Source: SP5GCR1 sp965199685
GTDB taxonomy: Bacteria > Pseudomonadota > Gammaproteobacteria > Poriferisulfidales > Oxydemutatoraceae
Reading direction: 5' to 3'
Assembly: GCA_965199685.1 (NCBI GenBank)
Contig: OZ241323.1
Location: forward strand, 806,001 to 870,000
DNA: 64,000 nt
Made by a program: the position numbers and the translations under genes. The stretch's first letter is position 1; each line of letters opens with the position of its first letter. Below are positions 7,343-15,651 of the stretch, in pieces. The notes under the pieces are model-generated. The model saw only the letters and a list, made by a program, of their open reading frames with translations, was not told where the DNA came from and searched no databases.

Positions 7343-8125
7343 ATGCAACAGGTCAAGGGCAAGGCACTAAAGAAAGGCATTTTCTTATTGCCTAGTTTGA
7401 TCACCATAGCTTCTTTGTTTAGTGGTGTCTATGCGATGATTATGGCATACGCTGGAGACTACGAGCGTGCTGCGATTTTCGGTTTGCTTTGCGTTCTGCT
7501 TGATGGCATAGACGGGAACGTTGCCCGGCTGACCCATACCGAGAGTCGTTTCGGTGCCGAACTTGATAGTCTGACCGATGTTGTTGTATTCGGATGTATT
7601 CCGGCACTGATTATTTATCAATGGTCGTTGGTTCATATTAGCGAGACTGGTTGGTTGCTCAGTAAACTAGGCTGGTTGGTGGTCTTTTTCTATATTGCCA
7701 TGACGGTAATGCGATTGGCACGCTTCAACTCACAGCAAGATACCTTGAAGAAATATTTTAGAGGCATGCCGTGCCCGGCAGCGGCAACCTTAATAATGAG
7801 CTTTATATGGGTATGGGAAGACATCGGTTATAGCGGTGTTGAAGCAATAGGTTTAAGCTTTGTTATTTTGCTTTTAAGCGGTATCGCAATGATTAGTAAC
7901 CTCAGCTACTACAGCATTAAACAATTAGAGATAAGCAGGGTGTCTTTGACCGGTATATTGGCGGCAGTAAGTCTGCTGATCATAGTCTCTTTAGACATTC
8001 CCAAAGTTATCCTTTTTATATCGCTACTATATTTATTTTCGGGACCCTCTTTGTGGTTATCCAGACTACTCAAGAGACGTCTTGCGTATAAGCGCACACT
8101 ACCATCCACTCGCTTAGGCAAATAA
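7343..8125 (+). CDS. pssA: CDP-diacylglycerol-serine O-phosphatidyltransferase
   Basis: A 260-residue integral membrane enzyme making phosphatidylserine, precursor of phosphatidylethanolamine. The CDP-alcohol phosphatidyltransferase signature DG-x2-AR-x8-G-x3-D-x3-D is visible as DGNVAR...FGAELDSLTD at about residues 57-80. Six or more hydrophobic segments follow, with a basic C-terminal tail (RLLKRRLAYKR). This is the small membrane (type II) form rather than the E. coli type I enzyme. It lies 10 bp after ilvC and is likely in the same transcript. Confidence 0.92.
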   Translation: MQQVKGKALKKGIFLLPSLITIASLFSGVYAMIMAYAGDYERAAIFGLLCVLLDGIDGNVARLTHTESRFGAELDSLTDVVVFGCIPALIIYQWSLVHISETGWLLSKLGWLVVFFYIAMTVMRLARFNSQQDTLKKYFRGMPCPAAATLIMSFIWVWEDIGYSGVEAIGLSFVILLLSGIAMISNLSYYSIKQLEISRVSLTGILAAVSLLIIVSLDIPKVILFISLLYLFSGPSLWLSRLLKRRLAYKRTLPSTRLGK

Positions 8126-8153
8126 TACTGCCGTTTGTAACCGTAATGAGAAA

Positions 8154-8543
8154 ATGAAAATCAAAGGATATCACTATACCGAATGTGGATTGAAAAATGT
8201 ATATATTGAAGGCTTACCTGTCATCAATGACGACGGTAAAGAGATAATTCAAATTCCAAATATACAGGAATTACACTGGTTGATTGCCAAGGTTATCTTA
8301 GAATCCAAATCTATGAACGGAGATGAAATACGATTTCTAAGGACAGAGATGGGTTACACTCCTGAGGAGTTGTCAGAACAGTTAAATATGGCTTTAAGAA
8401 CACTGAAGTCTATAGAAAACGGCAAAACCAAAATTAAAGAAGAGATAGACCTAAAAATACGCCAATTAGGTTTCTCAATGTTAATAATACCTAAACATCA
8501 TTTATATAACACCAGTTACAAAGAAGAAAACCGAGGCCATTGA
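8154..8543 (+). CDS. XRE-type helix-turn-helix regulator, YgiT/MqsA-like antitoxin family
   Basis: A 129-residue protein. The N-terminus YHYTECGLKNVYIEG matches a family of small regulators that join a short beta region to a C-terminal XRE helix-turn-helix; here the HTH lies at about residues 62-100 (RTEMGYTPEELSEQLNMALRTLKSIENG). Relatives act as antitoxins or autorepressors, but no toxin gene is adjacent. The stop codon TGA at 8541-8543 lies inside the terminal sequence of repeat R2, so the last residues (about NRGH) may have been altered by the repeat insertion. Composition is more AT-rich than pssA, which is suggestive of transfer. Confidence 0.65.
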   Translation: MKIKGYHYTECGLKNVYIEGLPVINDDGKEIIQIPNIQELHWLIAKVILESKSMNGDEIRFLRTEMGYTPEELSEQLNMALRTLKSIENGKTKIKEEIDLKIRQLGFSMLIIPKHHLYNTSYKEENRGH

Positions 8544-8864
8544 AAAAGTATCCTTGAGCCGTAGGGGAGGGCTAACATGAAGCTGTTGAAAAAGTATCGT
8601 CATCACTCAAACGTAACCGCTTGCGCCCTCAAATTTATGATAACCAACTGTAGGAGTGGACTCGCATGTCCACCCTACGGTACCGTCCTGCACAAACCCA
8701 ACCGCTATGCGCCACAAGATTATGGTTTGATAAATTTATGGATGAATGTATAAATCGTGCAAATACGTCGCGTTAGGGCAGCATAAAGCCGCCGATTGAG
8801 CCAGTAGATCAATCGGCATTTCAATTGTCCGCCCCTACAAGTAGACATACTTTTTCAATGGCTC
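8534..8864. repeat. Interspersed MITE-like repeat, copy R2
   Basis: Bounded by AGGCCATTGAAAAAGTA at the left and TACTTTTTCAATGGCT at the right (imperfect inverted ends). Internal modules include GTAGGGGAGGGC, a nested CTGTTGAAAAAGTA at 8582, the palindrome GTAGGAGTGGACTCGCATGT with its complementary arm, and CCGATTGAGCCAG...TCAATCGG. It occupies the whole gap between the XRE gene and moaB and contains no supported gene. Confidence 0.8.
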
Positions 8865-8874
8865 TACCCTACGC

Positions 8875-9393
8875 CTACTCGTATAATCTCGGCATCAGTT
8901 CAACTAGATTGCACGGACGGGTTCTGTAATCCAGTTGATGGCAGATGATTTTGTCCCATGCCTCGCCGCATGCACTAGGTGAACCCGGCAAGCAAAAGAG
9001 GTAGGTTGCATTTGCTACACCTGCCAATGCTCGTGACTGCAAAGTTGAGGTCTTGATTGTCTGGTACGATAAAGCTCTAAAGGTCTCGCCGAAACCTGCG
9101 ATTTCTTTATCCAGCAATACCGAAATGGCTTCGGGGGTTCCGTCTCGTCCGGTTACCCCAGTGCCGCCACTACTGATAACGACTTGCACTTGCGCATCGG
9201 CAATCCATTGTGAGACCTGTGCGCGGATTTGATAGATGTCGTCGCGCACGATTTGTCGGTCGTAAACCAGGTGCCCGGCATCGGCAACCCGTTTTTCTAG
9301 TATTTGTCCTGAGCGATCGTCGGCAAGCGTGCGGGTATCGGAAACGGTTAATAAGGTGATATTTAGTGGTATAAAATCTCGTTCTGTGTTCAT
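8875..9393 (-). CDS. moaB: Molybdenum cofactor biosynthesis protein B (molybdopterin adenylyltransferase type)
   Basis: A 172-residue MoaB/MogA-fold protein. It has the opening TVSDTRTLADDRSG, the pterin-binding VVISSGGTGVTGRDGTPEA loop (about residues 70-88), and a conserved LPGSPSACGEAWD near the C-terminus. In species lacking a separate MogA, MoaB adenylylates molybdopterin before metal insertion by MoeA; that role is inferred here. ATG at 9393 is used instead of the longer frame because homology begins directly after it. It is divergent from moaE, with 49 bp between the two start codons. Confidence 0.92.
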   Translation of the reverse strand: MNTERDFIPLNITLLTVSDTRTLADDRSGQILEKRVADAGHLVYDRQIVRDDIYQIRAQVSQWIADAQVQVVISSGGTGVTGRDGTPEAISVLLDKEIAGFGETFRALSYQTIKTSTLQSRALAGVANATYLFCLPGSPSACGEAWDKIICHQLDYRTRPCNLVELMPRLYE

Positions 9394-9442
9394 AGTTCTG
9401 CTATATTTGTGTATACTATTTATTGGTTTAATCGGAGGCACT

Positions 9443-9937
9443 ATGGCCAGCAATACTTCTAATGATATAAACAAACAATTTTATAAGCAAGTTGAAATTT
9501 TGGAGCAACCTTTCGATGCTTTTGAAAAAATAAAAGCATATCAGAGGCAAATCTCTGCCGAAAAATCCGGAGCTTTATCGCTATTCGTAGGCACGATGCG
9601 TGATTTCAATCATGATAGGGAGGTGCAGAGCATGTGGCTTGAGCATTATTCGGAGATGACGCATAAATATATTGCAGCGCAGTTGGATGAAGTTCATAGC
9701 CGCTATCAAGTCAACGATATCCGTATTGTGCATCGTGTTGGTATGGTGTATCCGGCAGACACCATCGTGGTTGTTGCGGTTTGGGCGGCGCACCGTAGCG
9801 ATGCAATTGCAGCAAATCATTATCTCGTTGAACAGCTGAAATCCAAAGCACCTTTTTGGAAGAAAGAAAAGTTCAAAGATCAAAGCGCGCACTGGGTTGC
9901 CGTGAATACGCCCGGTGCGAATATACCCCCACATTAA
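9443..9937 (+). CDS. moaE: Molybdopterin synthase catalytic (large) subunit
   Basis: A 164-residue MoaE that transfers sulfur from the MoaD thiocarboxylate to precursor Z. It has GALSLFVGTMRDFNHDREV near residues 42-60, the VHRVGMVYPADTIVVVAV strand, and the active-site region APFWKKEKFKD carrying the catalytic lysines near the C-terminus. GGAGGC before the ATG at 9443 supports this start over the upstream in-frame codon at 9329, which overlaps moaB. moaA, moaC and moaD are not in the window. yceI follows after 12 bp. Confidence 0.93.
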   Translation: MASNTSNDINKQFYKQVEILEQPFDAFEKIKAYQRQISAEKSGALSLFVGTMRDFNHDREVQSMWLEHYSEMTHKYIAAQLDEVHSRYQVNDIRIVHRVGMVYPADTIVVVAVWAAHRSDAIAANHYLVEQLKSKAPFWKKEKFKDQSAHWVAVNTPGANIPPH

Positions 9938-9949
9938 AGGAGATCAAAC

Positions 9950-10534
9950 ATGAAAAACCTCAAACGACTATTGATTATTTATTCACTAATACTGTTTTGC
10001 TTACCTGTCAATGCGGCAGATTGGCAATTAAACCGCGAACGCTCGTCGATTAGCTATCTCTCTTCCAAGCAAGCGACAGTCGAAACACCGCTGATGTTTG
10101 AAAGCAATCTTTTCCGTGAATTCTCAGGAACCATAGACGGCACGCAAGTTGAACTTGTGGTGGAATTAGATAGTTTGGACACCAAAGTGCCGATTCGTGA
10201 CGAGCGGGTTGCCGAGCATGTCTTTTTGAGCAAGCAATACCCACAAGCGATCGTATCCGCTACTGTAGACGATATTGAACAACTAAGTTATGAGAGCAAA
10301 CAAATCTCGGCAACACTCACTATGCGTGGTCAAAGCCGTGACCTGCAAGCCGAAGTAATCATTGAGCGTAGCGACCCTAAAACACTGCGCATACAAACCA
10401 CCACTCCGGTTCTGGTTGATGCCAACGCTTACGGCATGCTTGATGGATTTGCAACACTCAAGCAACTGGTTGGGCTGATGCAGATCCCGACGACTATACC
10501 AGTCAGCTTACACCTGGTATTTGAAACCAACTGA
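9950..10534 (+). CDS. YceI-family periplasmic protein
   Basis: A 194-residue secreted protein with an apparent signal peptide (basic MKNLKR, hydrophobic core, likely cut after VNA near residue 22). The mature part begins WQLNRERSSISYLSSK, the usual lipocalin-like YceI opening, and ends with a beta-rich TTIPVSLHLVFE. YceI barrels bind isoprenoid-type lipids in characterised examples; the ligand here is unknown. Preceded by AAGGAG at 9939-9944. It lies between moaE and an inserted restriction-modification pair. Confidence 0.85.
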   Translation: MKNLKRLLIIYSLILFCLPVNAADWQLNRERSSISYLSSKQATVETPLMFESNLFREFSGTIDGTQVELVVELDSLDTKVPIRDERVAEHVFLSKQYPQAIVSATVDDIEQLSYESKQISATLTMRGQSRDLQAEVIIERSDPKTLRIQTTTPVLVDANAYGMLDGFATLKQLVGLMQIPTTIPVSLHLVFETN

Positions 10535-10546
10535 ACCAGTAATAGA

Positions 10547-11431
10547 ATGGAAATAATCGGCACTAAAAAAATCGCTAAAGAAACCATAAACTTATTTCCT
10601 TCTCAGGTTGCATACAACAAACTGGGTGCACCTCATTGTGTCTTTTTAGGGGATTGCTTAAATGTGCTAAGCCAATCTATTTCTGCCGATAGTGTTGATT
10701 TAGTTTTTACTTCTCCACCCTATGCAGACCAACGAAAAAATAATTATGGAGGAATTGCTCCGGCTGATTATGTTGATTGGTTTTTACCAAGAGCGAAAGA
10801 AATCAAACGAGTTTTAAGGCCGTCAGGTTCTTTTATTCTGAATATCAAGGAGAAGGTGGTAAACGGGGAGAGACATACCTATGTCTTGGATTTGATTATC
10901 GGTATGCGTGAGCAAGGCTGGCAGTGGGTTGAGGAATATATCTGGCATAAAAAAAACTGTTATCCAGGGAAGTGGCCGAATCGATTTAGAGATAGCTGGG
11001 AAAGGCTCTTGCATTTTACTCTGTCTAAAAACTTCAAAATGAGACAAGAGGCTGTTATGGTTCCTACCGGAGACTGGGCAGAAAACCGCCTAAAGAAATT
11101 ATCTCAAACTGACAAAAGTCGAGATTTGTCCAAGAATAAAAATGGATTCGGAAAAAAAGTATCTAATTGGGTCGGGAGAAAACAAGCCTATCCTACGAAT
11201 GTTATTCATCTTGCTACGGAATGCAATTATAGAGGACATCCTGCTACATTTCCTGTGGAATTACCCTCGTGGTTTATAAAGTTATTTACTGATGAGGGAG
11301 ATATGATTTTAGATCCTTTTGTCGGGTCAGGCACGACATCGCTTGCCGCCTTGAATCTAAATCGTTGTTCTATAGGTATTGATATTCATGAAGAATTCTG
11401 TTTACTGACCCAAGAGAGACTTCTGAAGTGA
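10547..11431 (+). CDS. Type II DNA methyltransferase (N4/N6 amino-methylating), partner of a PmeII-type nuclease
   Basis: A 294-residue beta-type methyltransferase. The catalytic motif IV is TSPPYADQRK (about residues 55-64). The S-adenosylmethionine motif I comes late, as ILDPFVGSGTTSLAALN near residue 260, preceded by motif X-like PVELPSWFIKLF. The TSPPY form is common to N4-cytosine enzymes but is also found in N6-adenine ones, so the methylated base is undecided. The stop overlaps the start of the nuclease gene (ATGA-like, 11428-11431), and together they form a compact modification-restriction operon that is more AT-rich than its neighbours and inserted between yceI and moeA. Confidence 0.88.
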   Translation: MEIIGTKKIAKETINLFPSQVAYNKLGAPHCVFLGDCLNVLSQSISADSVDLVFTSPPYADQRKNNYGGIAPADYVDWFLPRAKEIKRVLRPSGSFILNIKEKVVNGERHTYVLDLIIGMREQGWQWVEEYIWHKKNCYPGKWPNRFRDSWERLLHFTLSKNFKMRQEAVMVPTGDWAENRLKKLSQTDKSRDLSKNKNGFGKKVSNWVGRKQAYPTNVIHLATECNYRGHPATFPVELPSWFIKLFTDEGDMILDPFVGSGTTSLAALNLNRCSIGIDIHEEFCLLTQERLLK

Positions 11432-12177
11432 CGAATCAACCGGTATGGTGGAACACTGCTAAAGTAGAGATTGATGACATTATATTTGGCTTTTCTGATG
11501 CATTAAAAATCAAGTTGATGAAGCTTGGTGATAATCCGATGTCTCTATTAAGCAAAAAGAATCCATTTTTACTGAGGATTAGAAGTACGGAAAATGTAAA
11601 TACTTTTGCACAGAATATGATTAGAGCATTTTTGTCCTCCAGCGAGGAAACTAGATTTGGTTCTATTTTTGAGGGGTGTGCAGAAATAGTTTGTAAGTAT
11701 GGACGAAATGGGCAAAAATCTGGAATTGAAGGCATAGATATTGAGTATTCAGAAAATACTACAAAGCGAGTATTAGTGCAAATTAAATCTGGGAAGAACT
11801 GGGGAAATGCGTCGCAGAAAAAGCAATTAAAAAATTATTTTGAAAAAGCTTCGAAAATTCTTAAGCAAAGTACTTCTATTAAAGATGTACGTTGCATTGA
11901 GGGAATTTGTTACGGCAAAAACGAACATAGACACTTTGGTAATCAAGAACGTATCGTCGGTTCACTCTTTTGGAGTGAAATTTCAGGTTGGGATAATTTA
12001 TATTTCGCTTTAATGGATATAATCGGTAATCATGCGAGCAATGGATTACGTGATTTAGAAAACGAAATAATAAAGAAAATCATAGCCTTTATGCAGGATA
12101 AAAATTTATTAATTGATGAGGATAAAATTAATTGGAATAAGCTACTTTACCTTTTAAGTGGAACTGATTGCAGCTAA
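11428..12177 (+). CDS. Type II restriction endonuclease, PmeII family
   Basis: A 249-residue protein resembling the PmeII-family restriction enzymes. It shares LLSKKNPFLLRI, then FLSSSEETRFGSIFEGCAE, the PD-(D/E)xK-like core SGIEGIDIEY...VLVQIKSGKNWGN (about residues 95-130) with Asp and Lys of the catalytic motif, followed by CYGKNEHRHFG and SLFWSEISG. The start codon appears to be GTG or ATG within the methylase stop (translation begins TNQPVWW). The frame is intact with no damage visible. Recognition site cannot be told from sequence. A weak identity is possible outside the core, but the order of motifs is convincing. Confidence 0.8.
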   Translation: MTNQPVWWNTAKVEIDDIIFGFSDALKIKLMKLGDNPMSLLSKKNPFLLRIRSTENVNTFAQNMIRAFLSSSEETRFGSIFEGCAEIVCKYGRNGQKSGIEGIDIEYSENTTKRVLVQIKSGKNWGNASQKKQLKNYFEKASKILKQSTSIKDVRCIEGICYGKNEHRHFGNQERIVGSLFWSEISGWDNLYFALMDIIGNHASNGLRDLENEIIKKIIAFMQDKNLLIDEDKINWNKLLYLLSGTDCS

Positions 12178-12187
12178 TCATTGCATC

Positions 12188-13450
12188 TTATATCAAAGCC
12201 TCAAAAGGGATCACGGTGACCGTGTCGCCTGCTGCCACTTTTGAGGTGTCTTGTGCCAGCACGATAAAGCAATTTGCTTTGCTAACTGAGCTCAATATAC
12301 CTGAGCCTTGAGAACCTGTTGTGCTTACTTGTAGATCGCCGTTGTCGGAAACATTGAGTATGCCTCGCTGATATTCGGTTCTGCCGGGGCGTTTGCGTAA
12401 ATCATTGAGTGTCGTCGCTTTGATCTCAAGGAGTTGTTGTTCGTCTTCGCCGCTCATTTTTTTGAGTGCCGGTTGCACAAAGATATAGAAGGTTGTCATC
12501 ACTGATACTGGATTACCGGGCAAACCGAAATAGAGTTTTTTGCCTATGTTCCCGAAAGCAAGCGGGCGACCGGGCTTCATTGCGATTTTCCAAAAGTTTA
12601 TTTCCCCCACCGCCTCAAATACTGATTTGGAATAATCGGCTTCGCCCACCGACACGCCGCCGCTGGTGATAATCACATCGTGATCCGAGGCAGCTTCCTC
12701 AAAGGCAGCTTTGAGTGCTTCGGGTTGGTCGCCGACAATGCCCAAGTCGGTGACTTCCACGTCGAGTCGTTTGAGCATTGCAAATAGAGTGTAGCGATTG
12801 CTGTCGTATATTTCACCTTCTTTTAGCGGAGTTCCAACCGTGCGCAGTTCATCTCCAGTTGAGAAAAAACAAGTTTTAAGACGGCGATATACTTTGAGTT
12901 GTGCGATGCCCAGAGATGCCGCCAAGCCTATATCGGCAGCGTTCAGTTTTCTGCCTTGTTGCAAGACAACATCACCAATGGCAATATCCTCGCCGGCGCA
13001 CCGTATATTTTGTGCTTTATGATGCATGTTGCCGTCAATCACTATCATGTCTCCATCTTTGACCGTATGCTCTTGTATAACCACGGTATCCGCGCCTTCG
13101 GGTATTACCCCACCAGTCATAATGCGTATTGCTTCGCACTGCCCAAGCGATTTCCTCGAAGGGTGTCCTGCGAACGCGGTATCTATAACCTTGAACGAAG
13201 TGTTGGCATCGGCTTTGAGGTCGGCAAAGCGTATCGCATAACCGTCCATTGCCGAGTTGTCATGTCCAGGCACATTGATAGACGACTTCAAGTTTTCAGC
13301 AAGGATTCTGTGAAGTGCATCTTTCAATGCCACCAGTTCGTGATCTTTTATTGGTGTGGCATTGGCTTTGATCGTATGCAGTGCCGCGTCTACGCTTAAA
13401 CTTTCAGGATCGTAGTCATCGGCACAGCTGGGGGCGGTTTTGATGGTCAT
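12188..13450 (-). CDS. moeA: Molybdopterin molybdenumtransferase
   Basis: A 420-residue MoeA that inserts molybdate into adenylylated molybdopterin. Signature regions: PGHDNSAMDGYAIRF (about 61-75), GGVIPEGADTVVIQEH (about 113-128), ITSGGVSVGEADYSK (about 258-272), and AMKPGRPLAFG followed by LPGNPVSVMTTF (about 290-325). Normal length is about 400-410. Its start overlaps the stop of the upstream Smr-domain gene by 4 bp. It is convergent with the inserted restriction-modification pair, leaving 10 bp between stop codons. With moaB and moaE it forms a loose molybdenum-cofactor neighbourhood. Confidence 0.94.
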   Translation of the reverse strand: MTIKTAPSCADDYDPESLSVDAALHTIKANATPIKDHELVALKDALHRILAENLKSSINVPGHDNSAMDGYAIRFADLKADANTSFKVIDTAFAGHPSRKSLGQCEAIRIMTGGVIPEGADTVVIQEHTVKDGDMIVIDGNMHHKAQNIRCAGEDIAIGDVVLQQGRKLNAADIGLAASLGIAQLKVYRRLKTCFFSTGDELRTVGTPLKEGEIYDSNRYTLFAMLKRLDVEVTDLGIVGDQPEALKAAFEEAASDHDVIITSGGVSVGEADYSKSVFEAVGEINFWKIAMKPGRPLAFGNIGKKLYFGLPGNPVSVMTTFYIFVQPALKKMSGEDEQQLLEIKATTLNDLRKRPGRTEYQRGILNVSDNGDLQVSTTGSQGSGILSSVSKANCFIVLAQDTSKVAAGDTVTVIPFEALI

Positions 13451-13944
13451 CGTTTTTTAAGCATCACATAAGCTGCCCCGTTGCCACCGTCTTTGGGCAT
13501 TGCGAACTCATAGGCGAGTATTTCGGGGCTGGCAATCATATACGAGCAGATTGTTATCTTAAGCACTGGTTCTCCTGGTGAAGACAGACCCTTGCCAAAG
13601 ATTACCAAAAAGTAAGGTATTCTCTCGCTATGGCATTGCTTGATATGACCAATCAACATCTCAATCGCCGGTGTTTTGGTATAGCCGTGTAGGTCTAGAT
13701 ATGATTTTATTTTTCCGAAATGGTTTCTAAAACGACGCAGGCTTGCACTATTGGTGCCAGTGCTTTTATAAGATCTAGGTATCGGGTCAATGATGTCAAA
13801 AGGAATATTTTCTATATAATAAGCGTTCTGCACAGCTTGCTGTTGTTTTGAGGCGGCGGAGTGCCTTGATTTATCGCAAGCTAGTGTATTTTTAGAACTT
13901 TCGAATAATTCGCTGAAATTTAATTCTTTATCGGACATAATCAT
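13447..13944 (-). CDS. Smr-domain protein (putative nucleic-acid endonuclease)
   Basis: A 165-residue protein with a C-terminal Smr domain. LDLHGYTKTPAIEML near residues 88-102 is the LDxHG motif, FLVIFGKG near 116 corresponds to the conserved GxG loop, and a late AYVMLKKR strand closes the domain. The N-terminal 70 residues are low in conservation. Stand-alone Smr proteins (SmrA/SmrB-like) include ribosome-collision mRNA nucleases; whether this one does that is not shown. The start could be 13944 or 13938 (second Met). Its stop overlaps moeA, implying co-transcription. Confidence 0.82.
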   Translation of the reverse strand: MIMSDKELNFSELFESSKNTLACDKSRHSAASKQQQAVQNAYYIENIPFDIIDPIPRSYKSTGTNSASLRRFRNHFGKIKSYLDLHGYTKTPAIEMLIGHIKQCHSERIPYFLVIFGKGLSSPGEPVLKITICSYMIASPEILAYEFAMPKDGGNGAAYVMLKKR

Positions 13945-13973
13945 TCAAATTTTATAACAAGTTTAAGTTTTAT

Positions 13974-14723
13974 ATGCATATTTTAATCAGCAACGACGAT
14001 GGCTATTTGAGTCCCGGTACTAGATTACTTTTTGAAGCCTTAACCGAATTCATGCGAGTGACTGCAGTGACACCAACCCGTAATCGTTCGGCAGCAAGCA
14101 ACTCTTTGACCTTGAATCGCCCCTTACGCCTTTATAACATAAGCAAGGATTACTATGCGGTAGACGGCACACCTACTGATTGTGTGCATCTTGCGCTCAC
14201 CGGATTACTCAAAGATGTGGCCCCTGACGTGGTGATATCGGGCATTAACCACGGACCTAATCTAGGCGACGATGTATTATATTCGGGGACCGTTGCAGCG
14301 GCAATGGAAGGGCGCTTTTTGGGTTTGCCGGCGATCGCAATATCGGCAAACAACACGCAACCCGAATATGTGAGTGATGTGGTGCGTACTGCGTGCGATC
14401 TAATCAAACGTCTACTAAAAGATCCTGTGCCTGCCAAAATACTCAATGTCAATATTCCCGACCTGCCTTACGAACAAATCGAAGGCATTGAAATTACCCG
14501 CTTGGGTGCGCGCCATAAGGCGGAACCAGTGATAGAGACCACTGATCCTAAAGGAAATCCTATCTATTGGGTTGGTTCCGCAGGTAGCGAACAAGATGCC
14601 GGACCGGGTACCGATTTCCATGCCGTCAATCACAACCGTGTTTCTATAACGCCTCTGGATGTGGATTTGACTCACCACCAATTACTTGACGAGATGCGCC
14701 GCTCGTGGAATCACATAAAATAA
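13974..14723 (+). CDS. surE: 5'/3'-nucleotidase SurE
   Basis: A 249-residue metal-dependent survival protein with nucleotidase activity. The N-terminal ISNDDGYLSPG supplies the Asp-Asp metal ligands (residues 8-9). AVTPTRNRSAASNSLTL gives the Ser/Asn ligand region, and VISGINHGPNLGDDVLYSGT carries the conserved Asn. Length is normal. It begins the surE-pcm-yqaA-nlpD gene order typical of gammaproteobacteria and is divergent from the Smr/moeA pair by 29 bp. Confidence 0.95.
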   Translation: MHILISNDDGYLSPGTRLLFEALTEFMRVTAVTPTRNRSAASNSLTLNRPLRLYNISKDYYAVDGTPTDCVHLALTGLLKDVAPDVVISGINHGPNLGDDVLYSGTVAAAMEGRFLGLPAIAISANNTQPEYVSDVVRTACDLIKRLLKDPVPAKILNVNIPDLPYEQIEGIEITRLGARHKAEPVIETTDPKGNPIYWVGSAGSEQDAGPGTDFHAVNHNRVSITPLDVDLTHHQLLDEMRRSWNHIK

Positions 14724-14725
14724 AA

Positions 14726-15382
14726 ATGCAGTCTACTGCTAAATCTCCTGTTAAAGCGTCAGACTATGCCAAACAGGAATTGATACGAAGTTTACGCAAC
14801 AAGGGCATAAATGATGAGCGAGTGTTGGAGGCGATGCACAATGTACCTCGCCATCTGTTTATAGGGAAAGAATATTCACATCTCGCGTACGAAGATCAAT
14901 CGTTGCCTATAGACCATCGGCAAACGATTTCTCAGCCTTATGTGGTTGCATATATGACGCAGACATTGATGGCACAAGATATAGACACAGTGCTGGAAAT
15001 AGGCACTGGTTCAGGTTATCAAACTGCTGTTTTGGCACAACTGATTCCGCGGGTATTTACGGTAGAGAGAATTTCCGCACTAACACGCCGAGCACGTGCT
15101 TTGTTGAAAAAGCTAGGTTACAAAAACATTCATTTCAGAACCAGCGACGGTGGTTCAGGGTGGAAACAATTTGCACCGTACCAAGCGATTATCGTGACCG
15201 CAGCCGCAACCTCAGTACCAGAAAAACTATATCAGCAACTTACTCCCAAAGGTCGGATGGTCATCCCCGTAGGCAGTCAAGGTGGCACACAACAGCTGAC
15301 GTTGGTGACACCGACAATAAGTGGCCCGAAACTACAGCCTTTGCTGGGGGTACAATTCGTGCCTTTGATACAAAAACAATGA
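14726..15382 (+). CDS. pcm: Protein-L-isoaspartate O-methyltransferase
   Basis: A 218-residue repair methyltransferase that converts damaged isoaspartyl residues. It has the SAM-binding loop VLEIGTGSGYQTAVLAQL near residues 91-108, the upstream DQSLPIDHRQTISQPYVVAYM segment (about 60-80, substrate binding), and the C-terminal GRMVIPVGSQGGTQQLTLV. ATG 14726, three bases after the surE stop, is preferred; an in-frame GTG at 14705 inside surE would add seven residues. The gene ends directly before the 4-bp direct repeat flanking repeat R3. Confidence 0.94.
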   Translation: MQSTAKSPVKASDYAKQELIRSLRNKGINDERVLEAMHNVPRHLFIGKEYSHLAYEDQSLPIDHRQTISQPYVVAYMTQTLMAQDIDTVLEIGTGSGYQTAVLAQLIPRVFTVERISALTRRARALLKKLGYKNIHFRTSDGGSGWKQFAPYQAIIVTAAATSVPEKLYQQLTPKGRMVIPVGSQGGTQQLTLVTPTISGPKLQPLLGVQFVPLIQKQ

Positions 15383-15386
15383 ATAA

Positions 15387-15647
15387 GGGGCTGTTGAAGA
15401 GTAGAACCGCCGTTTGTTGCAGTTGCACAAACGGCGTAACATCGTGCAGAACCCTTTGCGCTCGCAAAAACGAAATCGTACATTATTCAATTCATGGAAA
15501 CCACAACTCAGTGGCGCATAGCGGTTGGAATAGTGCAGAACGGTACTTTAGGGAGGGCATGTTAGCCCTCCCCTACAGGTGGTTATCATAAATTCAATGG
15601 CGCAAGCGGTTGAGTTTTTACAATGACGATACTTTTTCAACAACCCC
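15387..15647. repeat. Interspersed MITE-like element, copy R3, with 4-bp direct repeats
   Basis: A clean 261-bp copy. The left end is GGGGCTGTTGAAGAGTA and the right end TACTTTTTCAACAACCCC. ATAA occurs immediately outside both ends (15383-15386 and 15648-15651), as expected for a target-site duplication. Inside: GCCGTTTGTTGCAG with the complementary ACAAACGGC, and a GGGAGGGC/GCCCTCCC hairpin. It separates pcm from yqaA by insertion. Confidence 0.85.
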
Positions 15648-15651
15648 ATAA

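Noticed and set aside
15160..15591. 143-codon ORF across pcm and R3
   Set aside because: Alternate frame of pcm continuing into repeat sequence.
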